NCBI GenBank assembly: GCA_049582005.1
Contig: JBAUTB010000024.1
Coordinates: 1-20,387, forward strand
Source: Sivonenia sp049582005
Lineage (GTDB): Bacteria; Cyanobacteriota; Cyanobacteriia; Gloeobacterales; PMM-0068
DNA: 20,387 nt
Direction: 5' to 3'
The notes below the pieces were generated by a model, which was not told where the DNA came from, made no database searches, and saw only the letters and a list, made by a program, of their open reading frames with translations. Made by a program: the position numbers and the translations under genes. Below are positions 6,385 to 15,050 of the stretch, one piece after another (the stretch's first letter is position 1; the number at the start of each line of letters is the position of its first letter).

Positions 6385-8061
6385 ATGCACCTCATGGTCA
6401 GCTTTGATTCTATTCCCAATGCTCTTGAAGATCTCCGTTCTGGAAAAATGGTGGTCGTTGTTGATGATGAAAGCCGAGAAAACGAAGGGGATCTCATTGG
6501 GGCCGCACAGTTTGCCACTCCAGAGATGGTTAACTTCATGGCTACAGCAGCCAGAGGACTGATCTGCTTGGCCATGACCGGAGAACGGCTAGATCAATTG
6601 CAATTACCCTTGATGGTGAGTGCGAATACTGATAAGAATCAGACAGCCTTTACGGTCAGCATTGATGCAGGGCCAGAATTAGGGGTCAGCACTGGCATTT
6701 CAGCAGCGGATCGTTCCAAAACGATTCTGGCCACCATTAACCCGTTGACAAGGCCGGAGCAGCTACGCAGACCGGGACATATTTTTCCTTTGAGAGCTAG
6801 AGAGGGTGGCGTACTCCAACGAGCAGGCCATACGGAAGCAGCCGTAGATATGGCCCGCATGGCAGGCCTCTATCCAGCAGGAGTGATCTGCGAAATTCAA
6901 AATTTAGATGGCACTATGGCGCGATTGCCTGAACTTATTGAATATGCCCGAAAGCACCACCTCAAAATTATCTCGATTGCAGAATTGATTAGCTACCGTC
7001 TACAGACCGAACGATTGGTGTTACGGGAGACCAGAGCCAAGTTACCTACAGAGTATGGCCTATTTGAAATTTTTGGCTATCGCAGCACCCTAGACAATTC
7101 AGAGCACGTAGCCATTGTGCGGTCTCAAACCGCCCCTGAGACTTATGCTCCTTTTGCAGATAGTCAAGAGTCAACCTTAGTTCGAGTTCACTCAGAATGC
7201 CTTACAGGAGATGCTTTCGGTTCTTTGCGCTGTGATTGCCGCAAGCAACTCCAAGCAGCCCTGAAAATGATTGATCACCTGGGAGAGGGCGTAGTAGTTT
7301 ATTTGCGTCAGGAAGGCCGAGGTATTGGGCTGGTGAATAAACTGAAAGCCTATGCCCTGCAGGATATAGGCTTAGACACCGTAGAAGCCAACGAACGCCT
7401 AGGTTTTGCCGCAGACCTTAGAAACTATGGCATTGGAGCTCAGATTCTTAATGATCTGGGCGTCCGCAAAATGAAGCTCATCACCAACAATCCTCGAAAA
7501 ATTGCCGGAGTTTCGGGATACAATCTGGAAATTACGGCAAGAGTTCCCCTCATCATTGAAGAAACAGACTTTAACACCCGTTACCTGAATACTAAAGCCC
7601 TTAAGCTAGGCCATCTACTACCCCAGAAGCCAACGGATTATGTGACAGTTGGCCTGCATTTGGCGGAAAGACAAACCCCCAATCAGCGAGCAAATTATAT
7701 CGCTCAGATTAGGGATTTAGCTGATCAGTCCAATTTGGCGATTCGAGAAGAAAACCGCCTAGTCGCTCGGGCTCTTTTTGGTGCGGAGAGTATTATTGTA
7801 CATGTAGGTTTTTCTCCAAAGATGGAAGAAGCTTGGTATCTAGACCCCCAACTGGAAACCTATCAGAAACTGGCGAACTTTCTGCTCCATGTGAGTCAAT
7901 GGAAAGACTTGACTCGTATGGAGTTTCTGGTCGGGAGTGAGAAAGACCCATTAGCCCATCTTAGCGAAAGATTAGACCGCAAAGAGCGACCTTTAACATC
8001 TTTAGAAGACTACCTAAATGGAGCACTTTCCGAACAGATAGTATATAGCTTTACAAAGTAA
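6385..8061 (+). CDS. ribBA: RibBA: 3,4-dihydroxy-2-butanone-4-phosphate synthase / GTP cyclohydrolase II
   Basis: A 558-residue fused enzyme that makes both precursors of riboflavin. The N-terminal RibB part (about 5-210) converts ribulose 5-phosphate to 3,4-dihydroxy-2-butanone 4-phosphate; it shows DDESRENEGD at 27-36 and RAGHTEAAVDMARMAG further on. The RibA part (about 215-410) opens GTP; it has the three zinc cysteines Cys272, Cys283 and Cys285 in ECLTGDAFGSLRCDC and the RQEGRGIGL motif. A further stretch of about 140 residues (about 420-558) has no known catalytic motif; I recall similar extensions in other cyanobacterial RibBA proteins of about this length. The frame stays open upstream to TTG 6292, but those 31 residues do not resemble the family. 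I prefer ATG 6385; ATG 6394 (MVSFDSIPNAL) is equally possible. Confidence 0.95.
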   Translation: MHLMVSFDSIPNALEDLRSGKMVVVVDDESRENEGDLIGAAQFATPEMVNFMATAARGLICLAMTGERLDQLQLPLMVSANTDKNQTAFTVSIDAGPELGVSTGISAADRSKTILATINPLTRPEQLRRPGHIFPLRAREGGVLQRAGHTEAAVDMARMAGLYPAGVICEIQNLDGTMARLPELIEYARKHHLKIISIAELISYRLQTERLVLRETRAKLPTEYGLFEIFGYRSTLDNSEHVAIVRSQTAPETYAPFADSQESTLVRVHSECLTGDAFGSLRCDCRKQLQAALKMIDHLGEGVVVYLRQEGRGIGLVNKLKAYALQDIGLDTVEANERLGFAADLRNYGIGAQILNDLGVRKMKLITNNPRKIAGVSGYNLEITARVPLIIEETDFNTRYLNTKALKLGHLLPQKPTDYVTVGLHLAERQTPNQRANYIAQIRDLADQSNLAIREENRLVARALFGAESIIVHVGFSPKMEEAWYLDPQLETYQKLANFLLHVSQWKDLTRMEFLVGSEKDPLAHLSERLDRKERPLTSLEDYLNGALSEQIVYSFTK

Positions 8062-8066
8062 TCGCT

Positions 8067-8121
8067 CCGTACCGATCTCTGAAATACCAACTTCATTGAA
8101 AAAATTTCCGCGATGGTACGG
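8067..8121. repeat. Inverted repeat after ribBA
   Basis: CCGTACC (8067-8073) and GGTACGG (8115-8121) are perfect 7-base arms separated by 41 bases, just past the ribBA stop. They could pair at the end of the ribBA transcript. A smaller palindrome ATGTA-A-TACAT follows at 8139-8149. No T-run follows, so neither is a standard terminator. Confidence 0.25.
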
Positions 8122-8183
8122 TAATGTGCGTGAACTTTATGTAATACATTAGCTGAAGTAACAGAATCCTCACGGTTAGAGCT

Positions 8184-8627
8184 ATGCATTCATTAAAACT
8201 ATACCTACAAGGGAGTCATAGGGCTATCAAGGTGGTAGGCTATACCCCTCTTCTTATTTCTCTGTCGCTGATCTTGCTGATCAACCTCGTCTGTTGGGCC
8301 TTGTGGCAACCGATTCTCATCGCAATTTTTGGCCAGTTCCAAGGGTTTTGCTTGACCTGGATCCTCTGCGCTGTACTCTACATTTTAGGAACCCAGATTC
8401 GGGATTCTTCGTATCTGATTTGGCAAGGCTGTCTTCTTGGAAGTCTTTGGCATTTGATTGATAAATCTTGTCAGCCATTTCTGGGTTTTTGGGCTAACCT
8501 GTTGGGACTTATAGTTACTGCTGGCTTGGTGTGGTGGTTTTTCTTCAAAGGAAATGATCGTGGCGATGGAGGTCTCCCTTCGTCCGCACCGATCCCACAG
8601 ACACCTAGTCCAGTTTTAGTGCGCTGA
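8184..8627 (+). CDS. Small membrane protein, unknown function
   Basis: A 147-residue protein with three or four hydrophobic segments (about 22-46, 53-70, possibly 78-92, and 102-121). The N-terminus is basic, and the charged, proline-rich C-terminal tail (122-147) ends PSPVLVR. I see no catalytic motif and do not recognise a family; the tryptophan-rich helices and lack of conserved charged residues in the membrane give no hint of transport. ATG 8184 is the first start in frame. It lies 122 bases after ribBA on the same strand and 54 bases before the next small gene, so the three may share a transcript, but nothing ties it to riboflavin synthesis. Confidence 0.6.
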   Translation: MHSLKLYLQGSHRAIKVVGYTPLLISLSLILLINLVCWALWQPILIAIFGQFQGFCLTWILCAVLYILGTQIRDSSYLIWQGCLLGSLWHLIDKSCQPFLGFWANLLGLIVTAGLVWWFFFKGNDRGDGGLPSSAPIPQTPSPVLVR

Positions 8628-8681
8628 ATATGTCGCCCTTATTAAGAAGTACACAGTTATTTTGAGAGGTTGTAATTAGCG

Positions 8682-8936
8682 ATGGGCAACCGTATACTAG
8701 ATCCACGCAATATTCAAACTTATCGTTATAGAGTAAGACTGTTGGGTCGTGAACTCTTGGATGAAGAAGACCAAATCAAGCGAACCACTATTGCTTTACT
8801 GTTGGCTGATACCGCAGCAACTTTAGCTAAATTAGAAGTTCAAGAAACACAAAAACTCAGAGAAGAAAGCTCTCCACCTGAAGGCAAAAATCATATGCAC
8901 CTGCTTGGTGGAACCTATATGACCACTGAAAAGTAG
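8682..8936 (+). CDS. Short conserved-looking soluble protein, unknown function
   Basis: An 84-residue soluble protein. Residues 1-25 are basic (IQTYRYRVRLLGREL), and residues 27-62 form an amphipathic helix rich in Ala, Leu, Glu and Lys (DEEDQIKRTTIALLLADTA). The C-terminus is short and probably disordered. There is no signal peptide or membrane segment. The start ATG 8682 has only a distant GAGAGG upstream. It ends 36 bases before the convergent end of the glutamate synthase gene. I do not recognise a family; the composition looks like a real protein rather than chance, and similar short proteins are common and unnamed in cyanobacteria. Confidence 0.55.
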   Translation: MGNRILDPRNIQTYRYRVRLLGRELLDEEDQIKRTTIALLLADTAATLAKLEVQETQKLREESSPPEGKNHMHLLGGTYMTTEK

Positions 8937-8972
8937 CATCGTTTCACTGGATAGGGTTTTTTGAGGAAAGAA

Positions 8973-11900
8973 CTACTCTGCTGGAGCCAAGACTTGTCCT
9001 TGAGCTTGCACAAGGGTACTCTCTGCCTCAGAGGGAGGAACTACTAGCCAGAATTGAGTTAAGTAGGATTCCCACTGCTCTAGTATCATCCAGGCTTTTT
9101 CGCTATCGGTGTAACGATAGTGAGACTGGATGAGCGACTTCAGTTTGGTTTGTCCGTCAGGACTGGTCACCCTCTGCAGTTTTTTACCATTATCCGTATT
9201 GAACTTCTCCGGGAAGGTCCCAGATTCATCAAGGATAAAAGCAAGACCTCCGGTCATCCCTGCTCCAAAATTACGGCCCGTTGGTCCCAAAACCACCACA
9301 TGGCCGCCTGTCATATACTCACAACAATGGTCTCCAGCACCTTCGATGACTGCATCCGCCAAGGAATTGCGTACGGCAAATCGCTCACCAGCACGCCCAT
9401 AGGCATAAAGAGTTCCTCCGGTAGCCCCATAGAGACAGGTATTCCCAATAATCACATTTTCCGAAGGGATGTAGTTCGCCCCTTCAAAGGGGCGAATGAT
9501 AATTTCTCCTCCGCTAATTCCTTTACCGACATAATCATTAGCTTCGCCAATCAAGACCAATCGCAGTCCTTTAACGCCAAAGGCTCCAAAACTCTGCCCT
9601 GCAGAACCCTTGAACGTCAGATGAATCAGTCCAGCAAATCCATCATTTCGGTACTGTTCAGCAATAACACCACTAAGTCTGGCTCCTACTGATCGGTCTG
9701 TATTGAGGATGGTATAGGTTTTTTCGAGGGTGCCATGTTGAGCGATAGCCTTTTCAATGTCTGAATCAGCGACCAATTCATCGTCGAGGACAGGACCATT
9801 ACTATGGGCTACGGGGCTACGGGCAGCAACCCAAGAACGGTCAGAGGAAGTCCCTGCTCCATCCAGGAAGAAGGACAAATCTAAATTCTTGACCTTACTC
9901 AAATGCACAGCGCGTTCTTTAAGCAAGTCCATACGGCCCAATACTTCATCCAATGTCTTGAAACCAAGGTTAGCCAAAATCACCCGGACTTCTTGACCGA
10001 TATAGTTGAAGAAATTCACCACATGGTCAGGAACACCAGGAAAACGTGCCCTCAACGCTTCTTTCTGCGAGGTAACCCCAACGGGGCAGTTATTCGTGTG
10101 ACAGATGCGCGCCATGATGCAACCTTCCGCCACCATGGCAATGGTGCCAAAACCGTATTCATCCGCACCCAACATCGCAGCAAAGACCACATCCCAACCT
10201 GTGCGCAAGCCCCCATCCACTCTGAGTTGGACCCTATCGCGCAAACCATTCAAGATTAGAGACTGATGGACTTCTGCTAAGCCTTGCTCCCAAGGCGAAC
10301 CGGCATGCTTGATCGAGCTAAGCGGAGAAGCCCCTGTCCCCCCTTCATGACCAGAAACTTGGATTACATCAGCATTGGCCTTCGCAACTCCTGAGGCAAT
10401 TGTTCCAATTCCGGTTTCCGCCACTAATTTAACCGAAACTTTGGCCTGGGGATTGATCTGATGCAAATCAAAAATCAACTGCGCCAAATCTTCAATGGAA
10501 TAAATGTCGTGGTGAGGAGGGGGGGAAATGAGAGCAACACCAGGCTTAGAACGCCGGAGTGCCGCAATATAAGCAGATACCTTATGTCCAGGGAGCTGCC
10601 CCCCTTCACCAGGCTTTGCCCCTTGCGCGATCTTGATTTCTAATTGGTCTGCCGATTTCAAATATTCAGGCGTCACCCCAAAACGTCCAGAAGCGATTTG
10701 GCGGATGGCAGAACCAGCCCGGTCTCCAGGCTTTAATCCTTTTAGCCCAGGGAAGTGAGGAGAAGTGCCGTCGGGTTGAATATCTTGAATTGGCTTGTAG
10801 CGTAGTGGGTCTTCCCCCCCTTCACCCGAATTGGATTTACCGCCAATGCGGTTCATCGCAATTGCCAAAACTTCATGGGCTTCCTTCGAGAGCGCTCCTA
10901 GAGACATCCCGCCCGTACAGAAACGCTGCACAATAGACTCTAAGGATTCCACTTCTTCTAAGGGAATAGCAGTCCGGTCAGAGGTCAATTCAAATAGGTC
11001 TCGGATCGCGGTAGGTGGACGATTTCGGACAATGGATAGATAGCGTTCATACAGCTCGTACTCCGATAAACCAGACTTGTCTTCTTTGAGTCCCACTGCC
11101 GCATGGAGAGCCTTGACCATCTGGGGATTGTTGATGTGGTATTCTCCATCAGGCTTGTAGGCCAAAAGACCATACTGGCTCAGCTTTTTACTCTTTAGCT
11201 CCGGATAGGCCTGTTGGTGGAAGGTAACCACTTCACGGGCCAGATCTTCCAGCTCGAGACCCCCCATGCGAGACGGGGTGCCATCAAAAGCTTGTTTGAC
11301 TATGGCTGGCCCCAATCCCAAGGCTTCAAAAATTTGGGCTCCTGAATAGCTGGATAAGAGCGAGATCCCCATCTTAGAAAGAATTTTCAGAATCCCGGCT
11401 TCTACCGCATCGACATACCTTTCTTGCGCTTCCGTGACCGTAAGTTTTAGTTTGCCCTGGCTCAGTTCCATTTGGGTTTTCGGATGGTCATACCAGTGAC
11501 GGATCGTTTCATAGGTCAAGTAAGGACAGACCGCGCTGGCCCCATATCCCAGCAAACAAGCAAAATGATGGGTACTCCAGCAGGCCGCTGTATCGACAAT
11601 AAGGCTGGCCTTCATCCGCTGTCCCGTCCGAATCAAATGGTGATGAACCGCCCCTACCGCCAGCAGAGGCGGAATAGAAGCATGGCCTGCATCCAAAGCC
11701 CGGTCACTAAGAATCAAAAGAGACTTGCCCGCTCTGACCTGAGCTTCAGCATCGGTACAGAGCTGGTCTAAGGTTTTTTCTAAGCTTTGGGGACCATCCT
11801 CAAGCTTAAAGACTATGGAGAGTACAGCTGCCCCAAAGGGTTCTGGTTGCTGCATAAGCTCTTCCAGTTGATTTTCACTCAGAACTGGACTCTTAAGATG

Positions 11901-13574
11901 AATCGTACGGGCAGCTTCAGGGGTTTGGCTAAGCAGATTGGCCCGTGCTCCCAAGTGCATCTCCAAAGACATTACCAATCCTTCACGAATCGGGTCGATG
12001 GGGGGATTGGTCACTTGAGCGAACCTTTGCTGGAAATAGTCGTACAGAGAACGGGGTAGATCCGAGAGGAAGGCAGGACGGGCATCGTTCCCCATAGAAA
12101 AGGTAGGTTCTTTACCTTCGGCGGCCATCGGATTGATCACCACATCTACATCTTCAGCCGTATAGCCAAAGGCCTTTTGGCGGGTCAAGAGCGCAGGAGC
12201 ATCAAATACTTTGTCCGTTAGATAGCTAGGCGCACTCACATGTCGGCGATGGGTAGCAATCCATTGCCCATAAGGTTTTTCCTGAGCAACCCGAGCTTTG
12301 ATCTCCCAGTTGCGCAGTACTTCTCCTTGCTCTAAATCTACGGCCAGCATTTGCCCAGGACCGAGACGCCCCTTTTCCACTACCCGTTCAATCGGGACAT
12401 CGACCACTCCAGCCTCGGAAGAAACAATGACTGTATCGTCGTCCAAAATCATATAGCGAGCAGGGCGCAGACCATTGCGGTCCAATAGAGCTCCCACTTG
12501 TTTCCCATTGGCAAAAGCAATGAGCGCTGGGCCATCCCAGGGCTCTTGCAAAGCGCTGTGGTATTCGTAAAAATCCACCACTTCAGGATGCGCCGCCAGT
12601 TCTGGTTGGTTCTGATAGGCTTCAGGCACCAGCATCATTAAAGAATGAAGCGGGGAACGCCCAGAGTGGACCAAGAGTTCCATGGCATTATCCAGGCTGG
12701 CTGAATCGGAACCCGTGGGAAATACCACAGGTTTCAATTCTCCCAGACGGTCAGCCCAAAAGGGGTGGCTCAGGTCTGCTTCTCTCGCTCTCATCCAGTT
12801 GCGGTTACCAATGACCGTATTAATTTCTCCGTTGTGACCGAGGATCCGCAAGGGTTGAGCCAGCGGCCATCGAGGGTCAGTATTTGTAGAAAAACGACGG
12901 TGGTACACCACAAACGAAACTTTATAGTTGGGGTTGGTCAGGTCATCGTAAAACATCCCCAAGACTTCAGAGCGAACCAAACCCTTGTAGATAATAGTGC
13001 GGCTGGAAAGCGAAGCGACATAGAACGCCTGATACCACTCAGGACGTTCGATCAAAGACTGCTTCATTCGCTTACGCACTAAAAACAACTCCCGTTCCAT
13101 CTGGTCTTCTGACCAATCGGTCGGAGACTCCAAAATCACCTGATAAATCTCAGGACAGGTCTTGCGTGCCTCTTTACCGAGGAATTGAAGATGGACAGGC
13201 ACTTTACGCCACTGAACCACCCGAAATCCAGCATCCACCAAAACCTGATCACATTGGCTCGTGCAGTAGGAGACGGCCTCGTGTGACCCTTCCGCCCCAT
13301 CTATCTTTGGCAAAAACACCATCCCTACGGCTCGATGGGCGGCAGGAGGGAGAACAATGCCTTCAGCTTCAAAAAGTTCCCAGGGAATATTCGAAAGGAT
13401 CCCAGCCCCATCCCCCGTATTTCGGTCTCCTCCACAGGCTCCTCGGTGTTCCATGCAATCTAAGGCATGTAACGCCTGAGTGAGCATGTCATGGGTACGA
13501 CGGCCTTTGGTGTCCGCCAAAAAACCTACACCGCAGGCATCATGTTCTTCAGTCAAGAAGGAGTAATCTTTCAT
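8973..13574 (-). CDS. glsF: Ferredoxin-dependent glutamate synthase
   Basis: A 1533-residue flavo-iron-sulfur enzyme that makes two glutamates from glutamine and 2-oxoglutarate using reduced ferredoxin; with glutamine synthetase it forms the main ammonium-assimilation cycle. Domains in order: a class II glutamine amidotransferase with catalytic Cys14 (HDACGVGF), exposed after removal of a 13-residue leader; a central linking domain; an FMN-binding synthase barrel (about 800-1200); and a C-terminal GXGXG beta-helix (about 1300-1450). The [3Fe-4S] cysteines are Cys1152, Cys1158 and Cys1163. About 35 residues between GGEDP (about 920) and IASGRFGV (about 957) include the insertion known as the ferredoxin loop, which NADPH-type GltB lacks. 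The absence of gltD nearby supports the ferredoxin type. I found no NtcA box (GTA-N8-TAC) in 13575-13846. ATG 13574 is preceded by no clear ribosome site. Confidence 0.95.
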   Translation of the reverse strand: MKDYSFLTEEHDACGVGFLADTKGRRTHDMLTQALHALDCMEHRGACGGDRNTGDGAGILSNIPWELFEAEGIVLPPAAHRAVGMVFLPKIDGAEGSHEAVSYCTSQCDQVLVDAGFRVVQWRKVPVHLQFLGKEARKTCPEIYQVILESPTDWSEDQMERELFLVRKRMKQSLIERPEWYQAFYVASLSSRTIIYKGLVRSEVLGMFYDDLTNPNYKVSFVVYHRRFSTNTDPRWPLAQPLRILGHNGEINTVIGNRNWMRAREADLSHPFWADRLGELKPVVFPTGSDSASLDNAMELLVHSGRSPLHSLMMLVPEAYQNQPELAAHPEVVDFYEYHSALQEPWDGPALIAFANGKQVGALLDRNGLRPARYMILDDDTVIVSSEAGVVDVPIERVVEKGRLGPGQMLAVDLEQGEVLRNWEIKARVAQEKPYGQWIATHRRHVSAPSYLTDKVFDAPALLTRQKAFGYTAEDVDVVINPMAAEGKEPTFSMGNDARPAFLSDLPRSLYDYFQQRFAQVTNPPIDPIREGLVMSLEMHLGARANLLSQTPEAARTIHLKSPVLSENQLEELMQQPEPFGAAVLSIVFKLEDGPQSLEKTLDQLCTDAEAQVRAGKSLLILSDRALDAGHASIPPLLAVGAVHHHLIRTGQRMKASLIVDTAACWSTHHFACLLGYGASAVCPYLTYETIRHWYDHPKTQMELSQGKLKLTVTEAQERYVDAVEAGILKILSKMGISLLSSYSGAQIFEALGLGPAIVKQAFDGTPSRMGGLELEDLAREVVTFHQQAYPELKSKKLSQYGLLAYKPDGEYHINNPQMVKALHAAVGLKEDKSGLSEYELYERYLSIVRNRPPTAIRDLFELTSDRTAIPLEEVESLESIVQRFCTGGMSLGALSKEAHEVLAIAMNRIGGKSNSGEGGEDPLRYKPIQDIQPDGTSPHFPGLKGLKPGDRAGSAIRQIASGRFGVTPEYLKSADQLEIKIAQGAKPGEGGQLPGHKVSAYIAALRRSKPGVALISPPPHHDIYSIEDLAQLIFDLHQINPQAKVSVKLVAETGIGTIASGVAKANADVIQVSGHEGGTGASPLSSIKHAGSPWEQGLAEVHQSLILNGLRDRVQLRVDGGLRTGWDVVFAAMLGADEYGFGTIAMVAEGCIMARICHTNNCPVGVTSQKEALRARFPGVPDHVVNFFNYIGQEVRVILANLGFKTLDEVLGRMDLLKERAVHLSKVKNLDLSFFLDGAGTSSDRSWVAARSPVAHSNGPVLDDELVADSDIEKAIAQHGTLEKTYTILNTDRSVGARLSGVIAEQYRNDGFAGLIHLTFKGSAGQSFGAFGVKGLRLVLIGEANDYVGKGISGGEIIIRPFEGANYIPSENVIIGNTCLYGATGGTLYAYGRAGERFAVRNSLADAVIEGAGDHCCEYMTGGHVVVLGPTGRNFGAGMTGGLAFILDESGTFPEKFNTDNGKKLQRVTSPDGQTKLKSLIQSHYRYTDSEKAWMILEQWESYLTQFWLVVPPSEAESTLVQAQGQVLAPAE

Positions 13575-13846
13575 AGGGATGGGTACTTAGATGGTTTAAC
13601 TAGTTAATTAAGGTCGGTAAAAAAGGTTCACGAGAACCGATCGCTGTTTCAAGGTTCAGCATTCAGGAGTGAACGTTGCACAAGCGACCGATGAAAACCG
13701 CCGATGGTAATCTCTTCCTTCTAAAGGTTTTCAAATCCTGAGTACTTAGGACACATTTAACGCTGCACCGATTTCATCTAATTAAAATTCGTTGCGGCGT
13801 TGGCTGCACTGCTGCACTCTTGCGTATACCTATTCTAATCTAAAGC

Positions 13847-14548
13847 CTAAGTTCCAATACGTGGCTGTTGATCCTCAGAATCCTGGGCAACTTTAGCCAA
13901 ACGTGCTAGTTCAGCCTCTGCAGCTTGAGCTACGGTCTCAGACGGATCTTTGGCGAGGAATTTCAGAGGAGACAGGGTCTCAGGGATACCAATACTTCCT
14001 AACGCTTGAGCCACTTTCTGGCGCATCATCCAAGATTCAGAGCCGACGAAGGGCAAAATAAGCGGTAGCCCTCTAGGGTCTCTAAGTTCTCCAAGCGCAC
14101 TAACGGCCCCCTCTTGCATGAGACCATCCCCCTGTTTAAGGGCCTCGGAAATCAAGTTAAAAGCTCGTTCATCCCCTAGATTGCCTAGGGCTACAATTGC
14201 ACTGAAACGGACAATCCATTCCGTCTCTTCGTAGAAAGCTCGAACCAGCGCATCATAAGCCCTCAAGTCTTCTAGATTGCCCAGAGCGCCAGCGGCATCT
14301 GCGCGCACCCCATGGTCTGGATCTTCTTGTAGTACTTTGAGGAGGAGTTCTAAAGAGAGTTCACAGGGTTTCTTGCCCAGCAACACACAAGCAAAGGCCC
14401 TCAACTGAACCGCCGGGTCTTGAATAATACCGCGCGCTAAATCTGCGCAGAGTTCAGCAGGTTCATCACGTAAAGATAGAAGAGCTTTAAGCCGCTCTTG
14501 CCGTTCTGGGCTCTGGAGACGGAGCCGAGTAGACTGAATATCAATCAC
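13847..14548 (-). CDS. HEAT-repeat protein, NblB / phycobilin-lyase-like
   Basis: A 233-residue all-helical protein built of about six HEAT-like repeats. Residues like VRADAAGALGNLED, VRFSAIVALGNLGDERAF and AVSALGELRDPRGLPLI recur about every 31 residues. The layout and repeat wording are closest to NblB and to CpcE-type bilin-lyase subunits, which act on phycobilisome proteins. It may therefore take part in phycobilisome breakdown or bilin handling, but plain HEAT proteins also look like this. I choose GTG 14548 because AGAGG stands ten bases before it; the frame extends to a TTG at 14575 that lacks a ribosome site. It is divergent from a small gene at 14593, with only 44 bases between, and separated from glutamate synthase by 272 bases. 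Confidence 0.75.
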   Translation of the reverse strand: MIDIQSTRLRLQSPERQERLKALLSLRDEPAELCADLARGIIQDPAVQLRAFACVLLGKKPCELSLELLLKVLQEDPDHGVRADAAGALGNLEDLRAYDALVRAFYEETEWIVRFSAIVALGNLGDERAFNLISEALKQGDGLMQEGAVSALGELRDPRGLPLILPFVGSESWMMRQKVAQALGSIGIPETLSPLKFLAKDPSETVAQAAEAELARLAKVAQDSEDQQPRIGT

Positions 14549-14592
14549 GGGGATCGAACCTCTGGATATTTGCAATATTAGTACACAATTTC

Positions 14593-14922
14593 ATGCTGCA
14601 CATAAGAGACGTTCGCAAAAAGGACTTTATTCAATGTCAAGACCTTATGGACCTCTTGGGATTTGGTCCCTACGGCGTTTTAGGAGACCTCAAAAAACGC
14701 TACGCCATAGTGGTCTTCGATGGCGAACCGTGCGGATTGGTTCGTTATACCGTCAGTCAAAAAAGAGTCTTAGTCATTTACGACCTGCTGTTTCTATCAG
14801 ATTATGCAGGCCAAGACTTAGAAAACTTGGTGGTAGAAATCTTGAAAGAACGTCATCGACCAGAGAATATAGTTGTTAAACCTAAAATGCCGCGTTGGGA
14901 TGCCCGGCCGCTCTGTGACTAG
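14593..14922 (+). CDS. Small protein, possibly a divergent GNAT-like fold
   Basis: A 109-residue soluble protein. It opens LHIRDVRKKDFIQCQDLMDLL, reminiscent of the first strand and helix of GNAT acetyltransferases, and continues with YAIVVFDGEPCGLVRY and VLVIYDLLFLSDYAGQDLENLVVEIL, which follow the strand order of that fold. The acetyl-CoA-binding RGxGxG/A loop is absent, so it is probably not an active acetyltransferase. The C-terminus (KPKMPRWDARPLCD) is basic and may be flexible. The ATG at 14593 has no strong ribosome site. It shares a 44-base divergent promoter region with the HEAT-repeat gene, which hints at a common role, though nothing else supports this. I cannot name its function. 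Confidence 0.6.
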   Translation: MLHIRDVRKKDFIQCQDLMDLLGFGPYGVLGDLKKRYAIVVFDGEPCGLVRYTVSQKRVLVIYDLLFLSDYAGQDLENLVVEILKERHRPENIVVKPKMPRWDARPLCD

Positions 14923-14954
14923 ACTTTAGTATCTAGACGGAACATGAGCAGATA

Positions 14955-14972
14955 AGGGGATTCATATCCCCT
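14955..14972 (+). promoter_or_regulatory. Hairpin after the 14593 gene
   Basis: AGGGGAT-TCAT-ATCCCCT is a perfect 7-base stem with a 4-base loop, 33 bases past the stop codon. No T-run follows, so it may be an RNA-end structure rather than a typical intrinsic terminator, or lie in the leader of the dehydrogenase gene 79 bases downstream. Confidence 0.4.
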
Positions 14973-15050
14973 GGAAGCCTGCGTGATACAATTCTTACCA
15001 ATTTAGTTTGCTTAGTCTGCTGAATTAGCAACACAAATGAGCTTTCTTAT

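Noticed and set aside
9120..9692. Long plus-strand frame inside the glutamate synthase gene
   Set aside because: It is a shadow of the well-supported minus-strand coding sequence, as are the other plus-strand frames within 8973-13574.
13640..13660. HIP1-like octamer (GCGATCGG)
   Set aside because: It differs from GCGATCGC, and no clear series of HIP1 sites was seen elsewhere, so it says nothing.
14533..14565. tRNA T-arm-like string (GGTTCGATCCCC on the minus strand)
   Set aside because: The flanks do not pair into a T stem and no acceptor or anticodon arm is present; it is the start region of the HEAT-repeat gene.
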